DNA of 64,000 nucleotides from Bin87 sp965261195 (GTDB taxonomy: Bacteria > Chloroflexota > Dehalococcoidia > Lucifugimonadales > UBA3495): assembly GCA_965261195.1 (NCBI GenBank), contig OZ253455.1, forward strand, positions 2,232,001-2,296,000, given 5' to 3'. Numbering within the stretch: position 1 is the first letter of the stretch; the number at the start of each line of letters is the position of its first letter. Positions 25,497 to 35,284 of the stretch are shown piece by piece. Both the position numbers and the translations under genes were made by a program. The notes below the pieces were generated by a model. That model searched no databases and was not told the origin of the DNA. It saw nothing but the letters and a program-made list of their open reading frames with translations.

Positions 25497-26513
25497 ATGC
25501 CATACGGAGACAACGACTGGCTGGCCTTAACCACCGAACCCACGCTTGAACCGGATCTGCCCATCTGCGATGCCCACCACCATTTTTGGGACTTTCGTAT
25601 GGAGCGCATCCCCTACCACCGCTACCTGCTGCACGAACTGGCGGCAGACCTTAACAGCGGTCACAACGTGCGTTCCACGGTGTTCCTCGAGGCGAGGTCG
25701 ATGTATCGTCCCGATGGGCCCGAGGAGCTGCGACCCGTCGGCGAGGTTGAATTCGTGCAAGGTCAGGCGGCGGCCAGCGCCACCGGACTGTACGGCCCGG
25801 CCCAGGCGGCGGCAGCCATCATCGGGCACGCCAACCTCAATCTGGGCGACGGTGTCGGCCGGGTACTGGACGCATTGCACGAGGCCAGCCCCAACCGTTT
25901 TCGCGGCATCCGGCAGTCGGTGGGCTGGGATCCCCACCCTGAGATCGAAAATCGGGGCGCCGAGCATCAGATGGCCAGCGCCGAATTCCGGGCGGGAGCG
26001 CAGGTACTGGCGCGCCGGGGACTGGTGTACGAGAACACGTGCTACTTCCCGCAGTTGGCCGAGCTGGCGGACTTCGCCAATTCGGCGCCAGACCTCACCA
26101 TCGTTTCCAACCACATCGGCGGCCTGATGCGGGTCGGCCCCTACGGCAACCGCGATGACGAGGTGCTTCCCGCCTGGCGCGAGGGAATCGCCACCCTGGC
26201 CAAGTGTCCCAACGTAGTCATCAAGCTGGGCGGAGTGGGACAGCCGCGCTACGGTTTCGACTGGCACACCCGCGACGTGCCCATCGGCTCCGAGGAGCTG
26301 TCGGAGGCGCTGGCGCCGTTGATGACCTATTGCATTGACCAGTTTGGCCCGGAGCGGTCGCTGTTTGAAAGCAACTTCCCGCCGGACAAAGTCTCCTATT
26401 CCTACAACGTGATGTACAACGCTTTCAAGCGGATGACCAGCGGCTATTCGCCCACCGAACGAGCCGCCATGTTCCACGACAACGCCGCACGGGTGTACAG
26501 CATCAGTGTGTAG
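25497..26513 (+). CDS. Amidohydrolase-family (TIM-barrel) metal-dependent hydrolase
   Basis: A 338-aa protein of the amidohydrolase_2 group. LPICDAHHHFWDFRMERIPYHRYL is the metal-binding HxH start. RSTVFLEARSMYRPDGPEELRPVGEVEFV, LTIVSNHIGGLMRVG (metal/substrate His), VVIKLGGVGQPRYGFDWH and ERSLFESNFPPDKVSYSYN (metal site Asp/Glu region) complete the barrel. Relatives hydrolyse or decarboxylate lactones and aromatic acids. ATG at 25497 has CGGAGG upstream. Confidence 0.85.
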   Translation: MPYGDNDWLALTTEPTLEPDLPICDAHHHFWDFRMERIPYHRYLLHELAADLNSGHNVRSTVFLEARSMYRPDGPEELRPVGEVEFVQGQAAASATGLYGPAQAAAAIIGHANLNLGDGVGRVLDALHEASPNRFRGIRQSVGWDPHPEIENRGAEHQMASAEFRAGAQVLARRGLVYENTCYFPQLAELADFANSAPDLTIVSNHIGGLMRVGPYGNRDDEVLPAWREGIATLAKCPNVVIKLGGVGQPRYGFDWHTRDVPIGSEELSEALAPLMTYCIDQFGPERSLFESNFPPDKVSYSYNVMYNAFKRMTSGYSPTERAAMFHDNAARVYSISV

Positions 26514-26568
26514 AGATTGGGCATGAGGCTGGGAACGGCCCTTGCCAATCCCCGCTCTGCGTGGAGAC

Positions 26569-26706
26569 CTTTGCGTAACCTCTCATTGCAAGGAGTGTAG
26601 CGACGCGGCAATCTCGTTGAGGCTGAACACACGTCGGCGAACCGCCGTTGCTACGACGACGAGCTTGCCACGCTACGCTCGCAATGACAATGTGGGTACG
26701 CATGAA
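26569..26706. repeat. TCATTGCGAG-core palindromic repeat
   Basis: Left arm CTTTGCGTAACCTCTCATTG, right arm ATTGTGGGTACGCATGAA and inner CAATCTCG arms form one more copy of the ACCCACTTT family. A target duplication is not clear here. Confidence 0.7.
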
Positions 26707-26746
26707 CGGCAACATATACGGGATATACACGAGTTAGAGGTTTCCG

Positions 26747-26977
26747 TTGAGACAGAAACTGGCCATCTGGCGTTGGCGACTGGTCGGGCTTGCCAGCGCC
26801 GTCATCGTGATCCGCGTCATCGCCTCATTAGCGTTTGGGGCCATTGAGAGCGAAAGCGCGCTTTTTGCGGGACTGGTGGCGGTGTTGGGCATCGTATTCA
26901 TCGTGCTGGCGGCGCTGGCAATCGTCGGGTTCGTGTGGTACGGACGGATCTACAACGCACGAGTGCCCACGGAGTGA
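26747..26977 (+). CDS. Small membrane protein, two TM helices
   Basis: A 76-aa protein, likely starting at TTG 26747 (GAGG 6 nt upstream). Two hydrophobic segments, LVGLASAVIVIRVIASLAF (about residues 12-31) and FAGLVAVLGIVFIVLAALAIVGFVWY (about 40-65), are separated by a short acidic loop. No family is recognised. It follows the repeat element and precedes an SDR gene by 152 bp. Confidence 0.45.
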   Translation: MRQKLAIWRWRLVGLASAVIVIRVIASLAFGAIESESALFAGLVAVLGIVFIVLAALAIVGFVWYGRIYNARVPTE

Positions 26978-27129
26978 TGATGCTCAGCGTATCGTCCTGA
27001 GAATATCGCTCCGGACGGCAACCCCAGGTTCACCACCCCGCCCACGCTGCGGTGAGGCGAGTCCTTATCCGGTATAATCCGGCGGTATAATCCGGCCAAC
27101 TCGAACGGATCTGGAGACGGGGGATAACG

Positions 27130-27909
27130 ATGGATGTTGCCGGCGGGGTTTTCATTGTCACCGGATCGGCCACCGGTCTGGGCGCCACGGTTGCCCAACG
27201 GCTGGCCGGCAAGGGCGGCCGGGTGGTCATCAACTACACTAAAAGCGAAACCGAGGCTTTGGCCACCGCCCAGGCGTGCCGCGATTTGGGCGCAGCAGCC
27301 ATCGTATGCCAGGCGGATGTTTCGGTGGACGACGATTGCCGGCGGATGGTGGCGGCGGCCCTGGCAGAATGGGGAAGGGTCGATGGGCTGGTCAACAACG
27401 CCGCCCAATCCAAAATTGTGCCCCACGCTGACCTGGAGGGGCTCTCGTCTGAGGACTTCCTGAATATTTTCGCGGTGAATGTGGTGGGCGCTTACCAGAT
27501 GGTGCGGGCCGTAACCCCGCCCATGCAGCAACAGGGTAAGGGCGCCATCGTGAACATATCCTCGGTGTCGGCAATCACGGGTTCAGGCAGCTCGATCGCC
27601 TACGCTGCGTCCAAGGCGGCGTTGAACGTGATGACATTATCGCTGGCCCGCGCGCTGGCCCCGGAGATCAGGGTCAACGCCGTGTGTCCTGGGGTGATGC
27701 AGACTCGCTGGTGGCGGGAGGGCCTGGGCGAAGCAAACTACGATGCCTTCATCAGTCGTTACGCCGCGTCGGCTCCCCTAAAGACGGCCGGCACTACCGA
27801 AGCCGTGGCCGATCCGGTCGTGTGGCTGCTGGAAGGCGCCGAACACGTAACCGGCGAAACCATCATGGTGGACGCCGGCTCGCACCTGGGACCGGCTCCG
27901 TCGCGGTAG
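27130..27909 (+). CDS. Short-chain dehydrogenase/reductase
   Basis: A 259-aa classical SDR: FIVTGSATGLGATVAQRLA (TGxxxGxG, NAD(P) binding), GLVNNAAQSK (NNAA variant of NNAG), IVNISSVSAITGSG (catalytic Ser), AYAASKAALN (YxxxK) and a VNAVCPGVMQT strand. It has no N-terminal extension and is cytoplasmic. It would reduce or oxidise a ketone or alcohol; sequence does not show which. It is convergent with the monooxygenase at 27968. Confidence 0.9.
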   Translation: MDVAGGVFIVTGSATGLGATVAQRLAGKGGRVVINYTKSETEALATAQACRDLGAAAIVCQADVSVDDDCRRMVAAALAEWGRVDGLVNNAAQSKIVPHADLEGLSSEDFLNIFAVNVVGAYQMVRAVTPPMQQQGKGAIVNISSVSAITGSGSSIAYAASKAALNVMTLSLARALAPEIRVNAVCPGVMQTRWWREGLGEANYDAFISRYAASAPLKTAGTTEAVADPVVWLLEGAEHVTGETIMVDAGSHLGPAPSR

Positions 27910-27967
27910 GCCCACGAGCAGTAGGCCCGTTTTCGCTGGACAACGCGGTAGTCAGACAACCAGCTCG

Positions 27968-29077
27968 TCAGGCGAAGGCCGGCATGACCTCGTTGGCGAA
28001 GAGTTTGATGGACTGACTGGCGGCGTCCGGCGAGAGGTATCCGAACCGGTGCCGGGCGCAGAATATGTCGTGGCCGATGAGTCGGTGTTGCTCTTCGAGT
28101 TGCTTCGCGACGGTATCGGGACTGCCCACCAGCGCGATGCCGTTATCTACCCAGAAGTCATAGGACCGGGCGCGTTCGGCGAATATACGGCGCAGTTCAG
28201 CCCGTTCCGGTGTGCCGGGATCTCCGCCCCGCATACCCTCCGGCCCGTAACCGATGCGGGTTGCGCCGATGATGTCGCGTCCCTTGCCCTCTGGAACGGC
28301 GGACGGGTGGATGGCGGTAGCCAGGTGGGGTTCCGCCTGCTCCCGGGCCTTGGCGTCGGTTTCTGCAACGTGAACGTGCCGCGTGAGGAAGGTTTTGGGC
28401 ATTGCGGTCTGGTGGCCCGCCGCCCGCCAAAGGCCGCGCCACGTATCGAACTTGTCGGCAATTACCTGATCCGTATCGATGTTTTGGGAAACGTGAAAAT
28501 TCTGCTGTGCCGCGTACTCAAAGCTGGCCGCGCTGTGGCAGCCGAACCAGACCGGCGGATGGGGCTGCTGGAAGGGCTTGGGAGTCGTCAGCGCCTCGTC
28601 AAACTGGAAAAACTCGCCGTTGTAGGTAACGCTGTCTTCGGTCCAGGCTTGCAAAATTATATCCAGGGCTTCGTGGCTGATGTCGCGCCGGCGGTCAAAA
28701 TCCACCTTCCAGCGCAGGAATTCGTGGCTGGTCACTCCGGTGCCGGCGCCAAACTCAACCCGTCCTCTGGACAGATGATCCAGCATTGCCACATCTTCGG
28801 CCAGGCGTATCGGATGATGGAAAGGCAACTGGTAAATCATCACACCGAACCGCATGGCGCTGGTGGCCCTTGCCAGGGCGGTCAGGTACACGCTGGGGGC
28901 GCTGAGGAAGCTGACGTCCGAGGTTTGATGCTCGATGGAGAAGTAGTACCGGTATCCCATCTGTTCGGCTTCCTGAGCGCCGCGAATGTGTTCGTCGTAA
29001 ACATCCGCCGCAACCGGATGGGATTCCATCTGCGCCTGATCCAGGACGTCGTAGAGTCCGATTTCCATTTTTGCCAA
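27968..29077 (-). CDS. LLM-class flavin-dependent monooxygenase
   Basis: A 369-aa luciferase-like oxidoreductase with MGYRYYFSIEHQTSD (strand 2, EHH-like EHQ), MRFGVMIYQLPFHHPIRLAEDVAMLDHLSRGRVEFGAGTG and a final VGSPDTVAKQLEEQ. The start is TTG at 29077 with GGAGG 9 nt before it; ATG three codons in is an alternative. It is most similar in layout to the 6257 and 42043 enzymes. The SDR lies downstream on the other strand, convergent. Confidence 0.86.
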   Translation of the reverse strand: MAKMEIGLYDVLDQAQMESHPVAADVYDEHIRGAQEAEQMGYRYYFSIEHQTSDVSFLSAPSVYLTALARATSAMRFGVMIYQLPFHHPIRLAEDVAMLDHLSRGRVEFGAGTGVTSHEFLRWKVDFDRRRDISHEALDIILQAWTEDSVTYNGEFFQFDEALTTPKPFQQPHPPVWFGCHSAASFEYAAQQNFHVSQNIDTDQVIADKFDTWRGLWRAAGHQTAMPKTFLTRHVHVAETDAKAREQAEPHLATAIHPSAVPEGKGRDIIGATRIGYGPEGMRGGDPGTPERAELRRIFAERARSYDFWVDNGIALVGSPDTVAKQLEEQHRLIGHDIFCARHRFGYLSPDAASQSIKLFANEVMPAFA

Positions 29078-29230
29078 TTCCGTTCACCTCCGGGTGGTTG
29101 TCGTATCCGGGGGGTTGTCGTAGCCCAATCGTCGCAACCGCACCTGACGACGCCCGTAGTATAATCCTGACGGCATCCCCTGCACGGCATCCCCTGCGGC
29201 ATCCCCCTGAGGCATCCGAGGAGCATGGAC

Positions 29231-30013
29231 ATGACCACGGTCGATTACTCTGTTCTGGACGGTTCCGAGGCGTCGGGTCGTTCCTTTTACCCACGCCGCC
29301 ACTGGACTGAAACGCCCGAGGGGGCGGTGGACTACGGCATCACCGTTGCTGACGGGATCGTTCTGTCGTGCCGGTTCTTTGCGGTGGGCCGGTCGAACCC
29401 CACCGTGCTGTTCTTCTACGGCAACGGTGAAACGGTGTGCTCTTACGATGACATCGCACCCCATTACAACGAAATTGGCGCCAACATCTTTTTGGCCGAC
29501 TACCGAGGCTATGGCGCCGCCGGCGGTTCGCCGGCCTTCTCAACCATGCTCTCCGATGCCCACCAGGTTCTCCGGTGGCTGCGCGGAACCATGCGGGACC
29601 TCCAGTTCACTGGGCCGCTGTACGTGATGGGCCGCTCCATGGGGCGACATTCGGCCATCGAACTGGCCACCCAGGCATCCGACCAGATTAACGGCGTCAT
29701 CATCGAGAGTGGCCGACCCAACCTGGGCCGCTTCGCCGATGGACTGGAGCCGGCCGTGATCGAAGCGATGGAAGCGGCCTATCACGCCAAGGCGTATTCC
29801 ATCTCCATCCCCACGCTGGTAATCCACGGCCAATGGGACGAGAGCGCGCCATTGCGCGACGCGGTTGATATGCACAACAAAATCCAGACCGACGAAAAGC
29901 ATCTGGAAATCATTCCAGGCGCCGGCCACAACGATCTGATGTACGTCGGGTATCGGCAATATTTCGCCGCAATCAGGATCTTCCTGGGTCGTTACGCCGG
30001 TGCAAGCGCATAG
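29231..30013 (+). CDS. Alpha/beta hydrolase
   Basis: A 260-aa serine hydrolase. TVLFFYGNGETVCSYDDIAPHYN (oxyanion region), NIFLADYRGYGAAGGSPAFS, LYVMGRSMGRHSAIELA (nucleophile Ser in GRSMG), PTLVIHGQWDESAPLRDA (Asp) and IIPGAGHNDLMY (His) give a full triad. The ATG at 29231 is chosen over ATG at 29225 because GAGGAG then has a 7-nt spacing. It lies 23 nt before the next hydrolase, forming a two-gene unit. Confidence 0.86.
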   Translation: MTTVDYSVLDGSEASGRSFYPRRHWTETPEGAVDYGITVADGIVLSCRFFAVGRSNPTVLFFYGNGETVCSYDDIAPHYNEIGANIFLADYRGYGAAGGSPAFSTMLSDAHQVLRWLRGTMRDLQFTGPLYVMGRSMGRHSAIELATQASDQINGVIIESGRPNLGRFADGLEPAVIEAMEAAYHAKAYSISIPTLVIHGQWDESAPLRDAVDMHNKIQTDEKHLEIIPGAGHNDLMYVGYRQYFAAIRIFLGRYAGASA

Positions 30014-30036
30014 CACGCAGGAGTTAGTGAGTTACG

Positions 30037-30912
30037 ATGCCTGATTTTAGAACTGGAACGGTGCGCGCCAACGGTATCAATTTTCATTACCTGGAAATGG
30101 GCGAGGGGCCGCTGGCGCTGTGCTTTCACGGGTTCCCCGACCACGCCTGGTCGTTTCGCCACCTGCTGCCCGACCTGGCCCAGGCCGGGTTCAGGGCGGT
30201 GGCTCCGTTTATGCGGGGCTATGCGCCGACCGAGCCGCCAGCGGACGGCCGTTATCAAGCCGTGCTGCTGTGCAAGGACGTACTGGCGTTGATCGGCGCG
30301 CTGGGAGCCGAACGCGCTTACCTGATTGGCAACGACTGGGGAGCCGGCGCGGTTACCGGCGCGACGATTCTGGAACCGGACCAGGTCAACAAGCTGGTAA
30401 TCATAGCCGCGGGCCAGGTGGACCATGACCTTGCCATGAATTACCAATACCTGAAGGGGACGTGGCACTCTTACTTTTTCCAGCTGCCCGTTGCCGAACC
30501 AGCGGTGGCCTACAACGATTTTGCCTTCGTGGAAGAGTGGTGGCGCGATGCCTCGCCGGAGTGGGACATCCCGGCGTCGGCGCTGGAGAGCATCCGCGAG
30601 ACTTTTCGCAAGCCCGGCGTGGTTGAAGCGGCGCTCGGCTACTATCGGGCCAGATACAGTCCGGCGTTGCCAGACCCATCGCTGCGCGACGAACAAGCGC
30701 GGGTTGCCGCCGGCCCGGTAACCGTGCCCACGCTTGCCTTGCACGGCACCCGGGACCGTCCCAAGAGGCTGGACGCGTTCGAGAGTGCGGCTATGGACGC
30801 CTTTTTTACCGGCGGTCTGGAGAAGGTAATAATCCCCGGCGCCGGCCATTTCATGCACCAGGAAAAGCCGGCAGAGGTGAACCCGAGGATTGTGAATTTT
30901 CTTACGGGTTGA
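30037..30912 (+). CDS. Epoxide-hydrolase-like alpha/beta hydrolase
   Basis: A 291-aa hydrolase with LCFHGFPDHAWSFRHLLPDLAQAGFRAVAPFMRGYAPTEPP, then AYLIGNDWGAGAV. The nucleophile is Asp in G-N-D-W-G, as in epoxide hydrolases and haloacetate dehalogenases. PTLALHGTRDRPKRL contributes the acid and IPGAGHFMHQEKP the His. It would open an epoxide or remove a halogen through an ester intermediate. It is co-directional with the 29231 hydrolase and downstream of it. Confidence 0.85.
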   Translation: MPDFRTGTVRANGINFHYLEMGEGPLALCFHGFPDHAWSFRHLLPDLAQAGFRAVAPFMRGYAPTEPPADGRYQAVLLCKDVLALIGALGAERAYLIGNDWGAGAVTGATILEPDQVNKLVIIAAGQVDHDLAMNYQYLKGTWHSYFFQLPVAEPAVAYNDFAFVEEWWRDASPEWDIPASALESIRETFRKPGVVEAALGYYRARYSPALPDPSLRDEQARVAAGPVTVPTLALHGTRDRPKRLDAFESAAMDAFFTGGLEKVIIPGAGHFMHQEKPAEVNPRIVNFLTG

Positions 30913-31014
30913 GCCTCCATCGATTAGAGCCTGTTGACAATTAGCAAACCGACCCGTCACTCCGGCGAAAGCAGGAGTCCAGAGCGGGGATGATGAAAGA
31001 ATTAGAACCGTTAT

Positions 31015-31862
31015 TAACGACTTCGGCCACTGTGGATTCACATTTCAAGTGCAACACTTCACGTGCGAATATTTCAGCCGGCGTCGATAGCCCAGGCATT
31101 TGCGTGGGGTATTGTTGTACGCCGGCAACAACTGGGTAAATCCTTCCTCGGCACACTGGCCAGATCCGTCTTCCGGGGCAGACCCCGACGTAAGCGCCCG
31201 ATGGCGTTTTCCACGCCGCCCTTCTGCCAGGGCGAGTGGGTATCGCAGAAGAAGGTCTCCACACCCAGGTCGTGGAGCCGGTAATGGCGGGCAAACTCGG
31301 TGCCGTTGTCAAAGGTAACGGTCTGCCGCCATTGGGACGGGAACCCGCTCAGTACCTGGGACATGGCCGCGGCGATGGGTTCCGCCGCCTTGCCCCCAGG
31401 ACGCACGGCGATGAGCCGCCGAGAATGACGCTCGTGCATGGTGAGGACGGCCGGTCCGTAGGCGCTGAACAGCATCAGGTCGGCCTCCCAATGTCCCGGC
31501 GCAAGGCGATCAGCGGCATTCTAGGGACGCTCAGCCAAGGGCCGGCGCAACTGAATGAACTACGCCGGACTGCCGCCTTTGCGACCCCGCCAGCCCCGTT
31601 TGGACTTGGCTCGGGGCAGATAGTGGCGCCAGGAGTAGTCCTTCTTACGGGCCAGCTGCGCGTAGCTGAAACGGTAGATGCTCTCATGGGAGATGACCTT
31701 GACCCCGGCTTCCAGGGCCAAACGGCCCGCCACCTGCTCCGGCGACCAGCCCGGCTTGAGCCGGGAAAGGACCAGATCACGCAACGCGTCATCGCGTTCC
31801 AGCTGGGATCTGGCTGGGCCTGTTCGCCTTCCCTTACCCATCATACCTTGTGTCAACGACAC
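31015..31862 (-). pseudogene. IS30-family transposase remnant
   Basis: The minus strand encodes RLKPGWSPEQVAGRLALE, a later MLFSAYGPAVLTMHERHSRRL, then VTFDNGTEFARHYRL (catalytic Asp region) and FCDTHSPWQKGGVENAIGRLRR (catalytic Glu region), which is IS30-family transposase. The order is right but the blocks are in different frames. At least one shift occurs near 31475-31560 and others near 31080-31130. The N-terminal HTH is missing. Clear terminal repeats were not found. Confidence 0.85.
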
Positions 31863-31944
31863 GGACGTCTCGCTTCGGTGGATTCGGGGTTAGCCTGCGC
31901 CTCATCCACGGAGCCAATCTTTTGGACAATCAAGGGGGGCAGAC

Positions 31945-34221
31945 ATCGCAGGAGCACTGGAACACATTCGGGTAATTGACTTTGGGCAGTATATTTCCGG
32001 GCCTTTGGCCGGAATGTTGCTGGCGGATCAGGGCGCCGACGTTATCCGGGTTGACCCTCCCGGCGGACCCCGCTGGAAGACCCCGGCCAACTCAACGTGG
32101 AACCGAGGCAAGCGGAGCATAACCCTGGACCTCAAGCGGGCGGATGACTCGGCCATTGCCCGGTCCCTCATACAGAGCGCCGATGTGGTGGTCGAGAACT
32201 TCCGGCCCGGGACCATGGACCGATTGAGGCTGGGACCCGATGAGATGACTCTGGCCAACCCCCGCCTGGTTTACTGCTCCATTCCGGGATTTGCGTCGGA
32301 CGATCCCAGGGCGGCCCTGCCGGCTTACGAAGGCGTTGTGGGAGCGGCGTCGGCCACTTTCCGCCCGCCCAACGCGGACAGCCCGCGTCCGGTCTACACG
32401 GCCATTCCCATCGCCTCCGTCTATGGGGCCTTCCAGTCGGTGGTGGCCATCGTCGTCGCCCTCAACGCCCGGGAACGCGCTGGCGTGGGGCAGCGAATTG
32501 AAGTCCCCCTTTTTGACAGTATGTTCCAGTCCCTGGGGCGTTTCGGAGTGCGGGTACACAACGCTCCGCCGGCGATTCCCACGCTGCAAGAGTTGTGGGG
32601 CGGCATCTTCCAGTGCAGCGACGGCCAGTACGTGCGATTCGGCGGCTCCGGTAACCAGAACTTCCGGCCATTCGTTGCCGCCGCCGGGATTACATCGTGG
32701 GACGACGAGGGGCTAACCGACTTCGACCGCCCCCTGGACAATCCCCAATTCCGCGCCGAGGCCCAGCAGCGGATTCGGGAACTCTTCTTGACTCGTACCG
32801 CGCAGGAATGGGAAGACCTGATCGCCGAGGCGGGCAGCGAGGGGGCGGTCTGCCGCACCAGCGCCGAGTGGTTTGACCATCCCCACGCCCGGGCCTCCCA
32901 GATGGTGGTGGAGGTTGACGACCCCACCTACGGCAAGATGCTACAGCCGGGAATCAACGCCCGTATGTCTTTGACACCGGGCGGGGTGCGCGGCCCGGCT
33001 CCCACTCCCGACCAGCATCGGGGAGAAATTCTCGCGGAGTTGAGGCTGCGCCCCGCTGCCGAGGCGCCGATGCACCAGGACGCCATGCGTTCCGCCCTTG
33101 ACGGGGTGAAGGTGCTGGACCTGTGCATAATCCTGGCCGGCCCGACCATGGGCCGGACGCTGGCGGAGTACGGGGCCAATGTTATCAAGATAGATAACCC
33201 CAGCCGCGGCTCCACCGTGGCCCGGCATAACGACATCAACCGGGGCAAGCGCAGTATCCTGTTGGACCTGAAATCCGAAGCGGGGCGCGACGTTTTCTGG
33301 AAGTTGCTGGAGGATGCCGACGTGGTGGCCCAGAACTATCGGGCCGGCAGCCTGGAGCGGCTGGGCCTGGGATACGAAGCGGTGAGCAAGCGCAAGCCCG
33401 ACATAATCTACGCTTCATTGAATGCTTACGGGCACATCGGCCCCTGGGCGGAGCGCCCCGGCCACGAGGGGTTTGCCCAGGCCGCTTCCGGGATGACTCG
33501 TCGCTTCGGCGGCGATGGTATGCCCGAGTCGCAGCCCAACCCGGTGAACGACTACGGCACGGGTTTCATGGGCGCCTACGGGGTGGCCCTGGCCCTGCTG
33601 CACCGGCAGCGCACCGGAGAGGGCCAGCACATAGACTCAGCCCTGGCCTACACCGCCATGACGCTGCAATCGCCCTTCATGCAGCTTTACGAGGGCAAGC
33701 AGTGGAACGAGACCGGCGGGCAGGACGCTCTGGGAACCGGCCCGTTGCATCGGGCCTACCAGGCCAGTGACGGCTGGTTCTTTATTGGAGCTCCGGCATT
33801 GGCCCTATCCAGGCTGTCAGGCTTGGAGGGACTGTCTGGAATAGACTCCCTGCGGGGAGATGCCCTGGCTTCGTCGCTGGAAGAGCGGTTCCAGGGGAAC
33901 CGCGTGGCGTTCTGGGTGGAGCGACTGGCCGCTGCCGGCATCGGCGCGCAGCGGGTCGTCACCAACGTCAGGGAACTGATGACCGACCCCTGGGTGGAGT
34001 CCCACGGACTCAGCATCACTCGTGAGCACGACGAGTTGGGAACGGTGACTACCTGCGGTCCCGCGCCGCGACTGTCGCGCACTCCGGTGCGCCCCGGCAT
34101 ACCCGCCCCCAAGCCTGGTTCCCACGCCCGGGAGATTCTGGAAGAACATGGCTTGGGGAGCCGCCACCAAACCCTGCTGGATTCGGGAGTGATACTGACT
34201 GACGGTGTGGCGGCGGGGTAG
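31945..34221 (+). CDS. Tandem-domain CaiB/BaiF family III CoA-transferase
   Basis: A protein of about 758 aa with two homologous family III CoA-transferase domains. The first begins IRVIDFGQYISGPLAGMLLADQGADVIRV, the second (from about residue 384) VKVLDLCIILAGPTMGRTLAEYGANVIKI. Domain 2 keeps the catalytic Asp in VNDYGTGFMGAYG. The matching point in domain 1 (AIPIASVYGAFQ) has no Asp, so domain 1 may be structural. The usual start is not obvious: conserved sequence begins at ATC 31945, preceded by AAGGGGGG. The first standard start (TTG 32005) would remove the conserved first helix. Either a non-standard start is used or a start codon was lost next to the IS30 remnant. It would transfer CoA between acids. 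Confidence 0.75.
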   Translation: MAGALEHIRVIDFGQYISGPLAGMLLADQGADVIRVDPPGGPRWKTPANSTWNRGKRSITLDLKRADDSAIARSLIQSADVVVENFRPGTMDRLRLGPDEMTLANPRLVYCSIPGFASDDPRAALPAYEGVVGAASATFRPPNADSPRPVYTAIPIASVYGAFQSVVAIVVALNARERAGVGQRIEVPLFDSMFQSLGRFGVRVHNAPPAIPTLQELWGGIFQCSDGQYVRFGGSGNQNFRPFVAAAGITSWDDEGLTDFDRPLDNPQFRAEAQQRIRELFLTRTAQEWEDLIAEAGSEGAVCRTSAEWFDHPHARASQMVVEVDDPTYGKMLQPGINARMSLTPGGVRGPAPTPDQHRGEILAELRLRPAAEAPMHQDAMRSALDGVKVLDLCIILAGPTMGRTLAEYGANVIKIDNPSRGSTVARHNDINRGKRSILLDLKSEAGRDVFWKLLEDADVVAQNYRAGSLERLGLGYEAVSKRKPDIIYASLNAYGHIGPWAERPGHEGFAQAASGMTRRFGGDGMPESQPNPVNDYGTGFMGAYGVALALLHRQRTGEGQHIDSALAYTAMTLQSPFMQLYEGKQWNETGGQDALGTGPLHRAYQASDGWFFIGAPALALSRLSGLEGLSGIDSLRGDALASSLEERFQGNRVAFWVERLAAAGIGAQRVVTNVRELMTDPWVESHGLSITREHDELGTVTTCGPAPRLSRTPVRPGIPAPKPGSHAREILEEHGLGSRHQTLLDSGVILTDGVAAG

Positions 34222-34570
34222 GATTCCTCACGCGTCCCCACTTTAATCTGTCATTGCGAGCGCAGCGTGGCAATCTCGCTGCCCTAGCAATGGTCGCCGT
34301 AGCAATGACTGATGGTCTGGCGGCGCGGTAGGATTCCTCACGCGTACTCGCTTTAATCTGTCATTGCGAGCGCAACGTGGCAATCTCGCTGCCCTAGCAA
34401 TGATGGTCTACCGACGTGTACTCAACCTCTACCAGATTGCCACGTCGCTGCGCTCCTCGCAATGACAGTTGGAGTTGGGCGCTGGTCGCAATGACAAGTG
34501 GTGGTGGGCACTGGTGGCAATGACGGTAGGTTGGTTTGACCAAGTGGGTACGCACGAGGGTAGGATTCCT
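34196..34570. mobile_element. Compound TCATTGCGAG element with duplicated gene end
   Basis: A 110-bp unit (34196-34305) containing the last 26 bp of the CoA-transferase gene plus a TCATTGCGAG half repeat is repeated almost exactly at 34306-34402. The element then ends ACCAAGTGGGTACGCACGAG. GGTAGGATTCCT occurs at 34217-34228, again within the second unit, and at 34559-34570, so a target-site-like duplication flanks the whole. The rest of 34222-34683 is gene-free. Confidence 0.65.
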
Positions 34571-34683
34571 GCCTGGCAATGACTTGAGCCGCACGTAAGA
34601 TTATGTCAATCAAAGTGGCTACAATTGCTTCAGATAGCCTGCTTCAGATCGCCAATCTCCTACTCAAATTGATAGATTAAAAG

Positions 34684-34757
34684 TACCCCTGGAGGGACTC
34701 GAACCCCCGACGCGCGACTTAGGACGCCGCCGCTCTATCCAACTGAGCTACAGGGGC
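34684..34757 (-). tRNA. tRNA-Arg (anticodon CCU)
   Basis: A 74-nt cloverleaf on the minus strand. The acceptor stem is GCCCCTG with CAGGGGT and discriminator A; the D arm is GCTCAGTTGGATAGAGC; the anticodon arm is GCGGC-GTCCTAA-GTCGC with anticodon CCT (decodes AGG); the T arm is GGGGG-TTCGAGT-CCCTC. CCA is not encoded. Position 32 is G, which is unusual, and 1-72 is a G-U pair. Confidence 0.93.
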
Positions 34758-34882
34758 AGGGTGGCGAGTGGTGGAGATAGCGGGATTATTCGCCACGGCC
34801 TTGCCAAGCGCCGTTAACCACCACATCCACCGTGATTATAGCACGGAGGTTCCGCCACTAACCGCCTGCTGACGCTGACGAT

Positions 34883-35014
34883 CAGGGTCTTTCGATGTTC
34901 CCGGTTTTGTCATTGCGAGCGCAGCGTGGCAATCTCGTTGGGGCGACAATCTTGGCTCCTGGAACGAGATTGCCACGTCGCTGCGCTCCTCGCAATGACA
35001 ATCGAAAGACCCTG
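34883..35014. mobile_element. MITE-like element B (CAGGG-type termini)
   Basis: CAGGGTCTTTCGAT (34883-34896) pairs exactly with ATCGAAAGACCCTG (35001-35014). CGCTGACGAT occurs directly on both sides (34873-34882 and 35015-35024), a perfect 10-bp target duplication. The interior is a TCATTGCGAG-core palindrome, the same core used by the other repeat family. Together with the repeat-rich sequence to 35284 it fills a gene-free stretch. Confidence 0.8.
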
Positions 35015-35284
35015 CGCTGACGATCTCGATGGAGGGCGCCAAAACGGGGACCAATCAATCCTTGCCCATCGTTACGGCTTACAAGACTTCTGCATTCCCG
35101 CTTTCGTGGGAATGACCGGTCTGGGTTCGGGAATGACGGGCTGGGGTTGGCGACAATCGATTGTCCTGGCGAACGAGGATGCAACACCCAACGGCCCAAC
35201 CGCTTTCTGATAAAATGCCAGCTACGAGGCGGCCAATAGGGTATGACGCTTTAGTTCAGCAAACTAAACAGGAGGTACGGAAAA

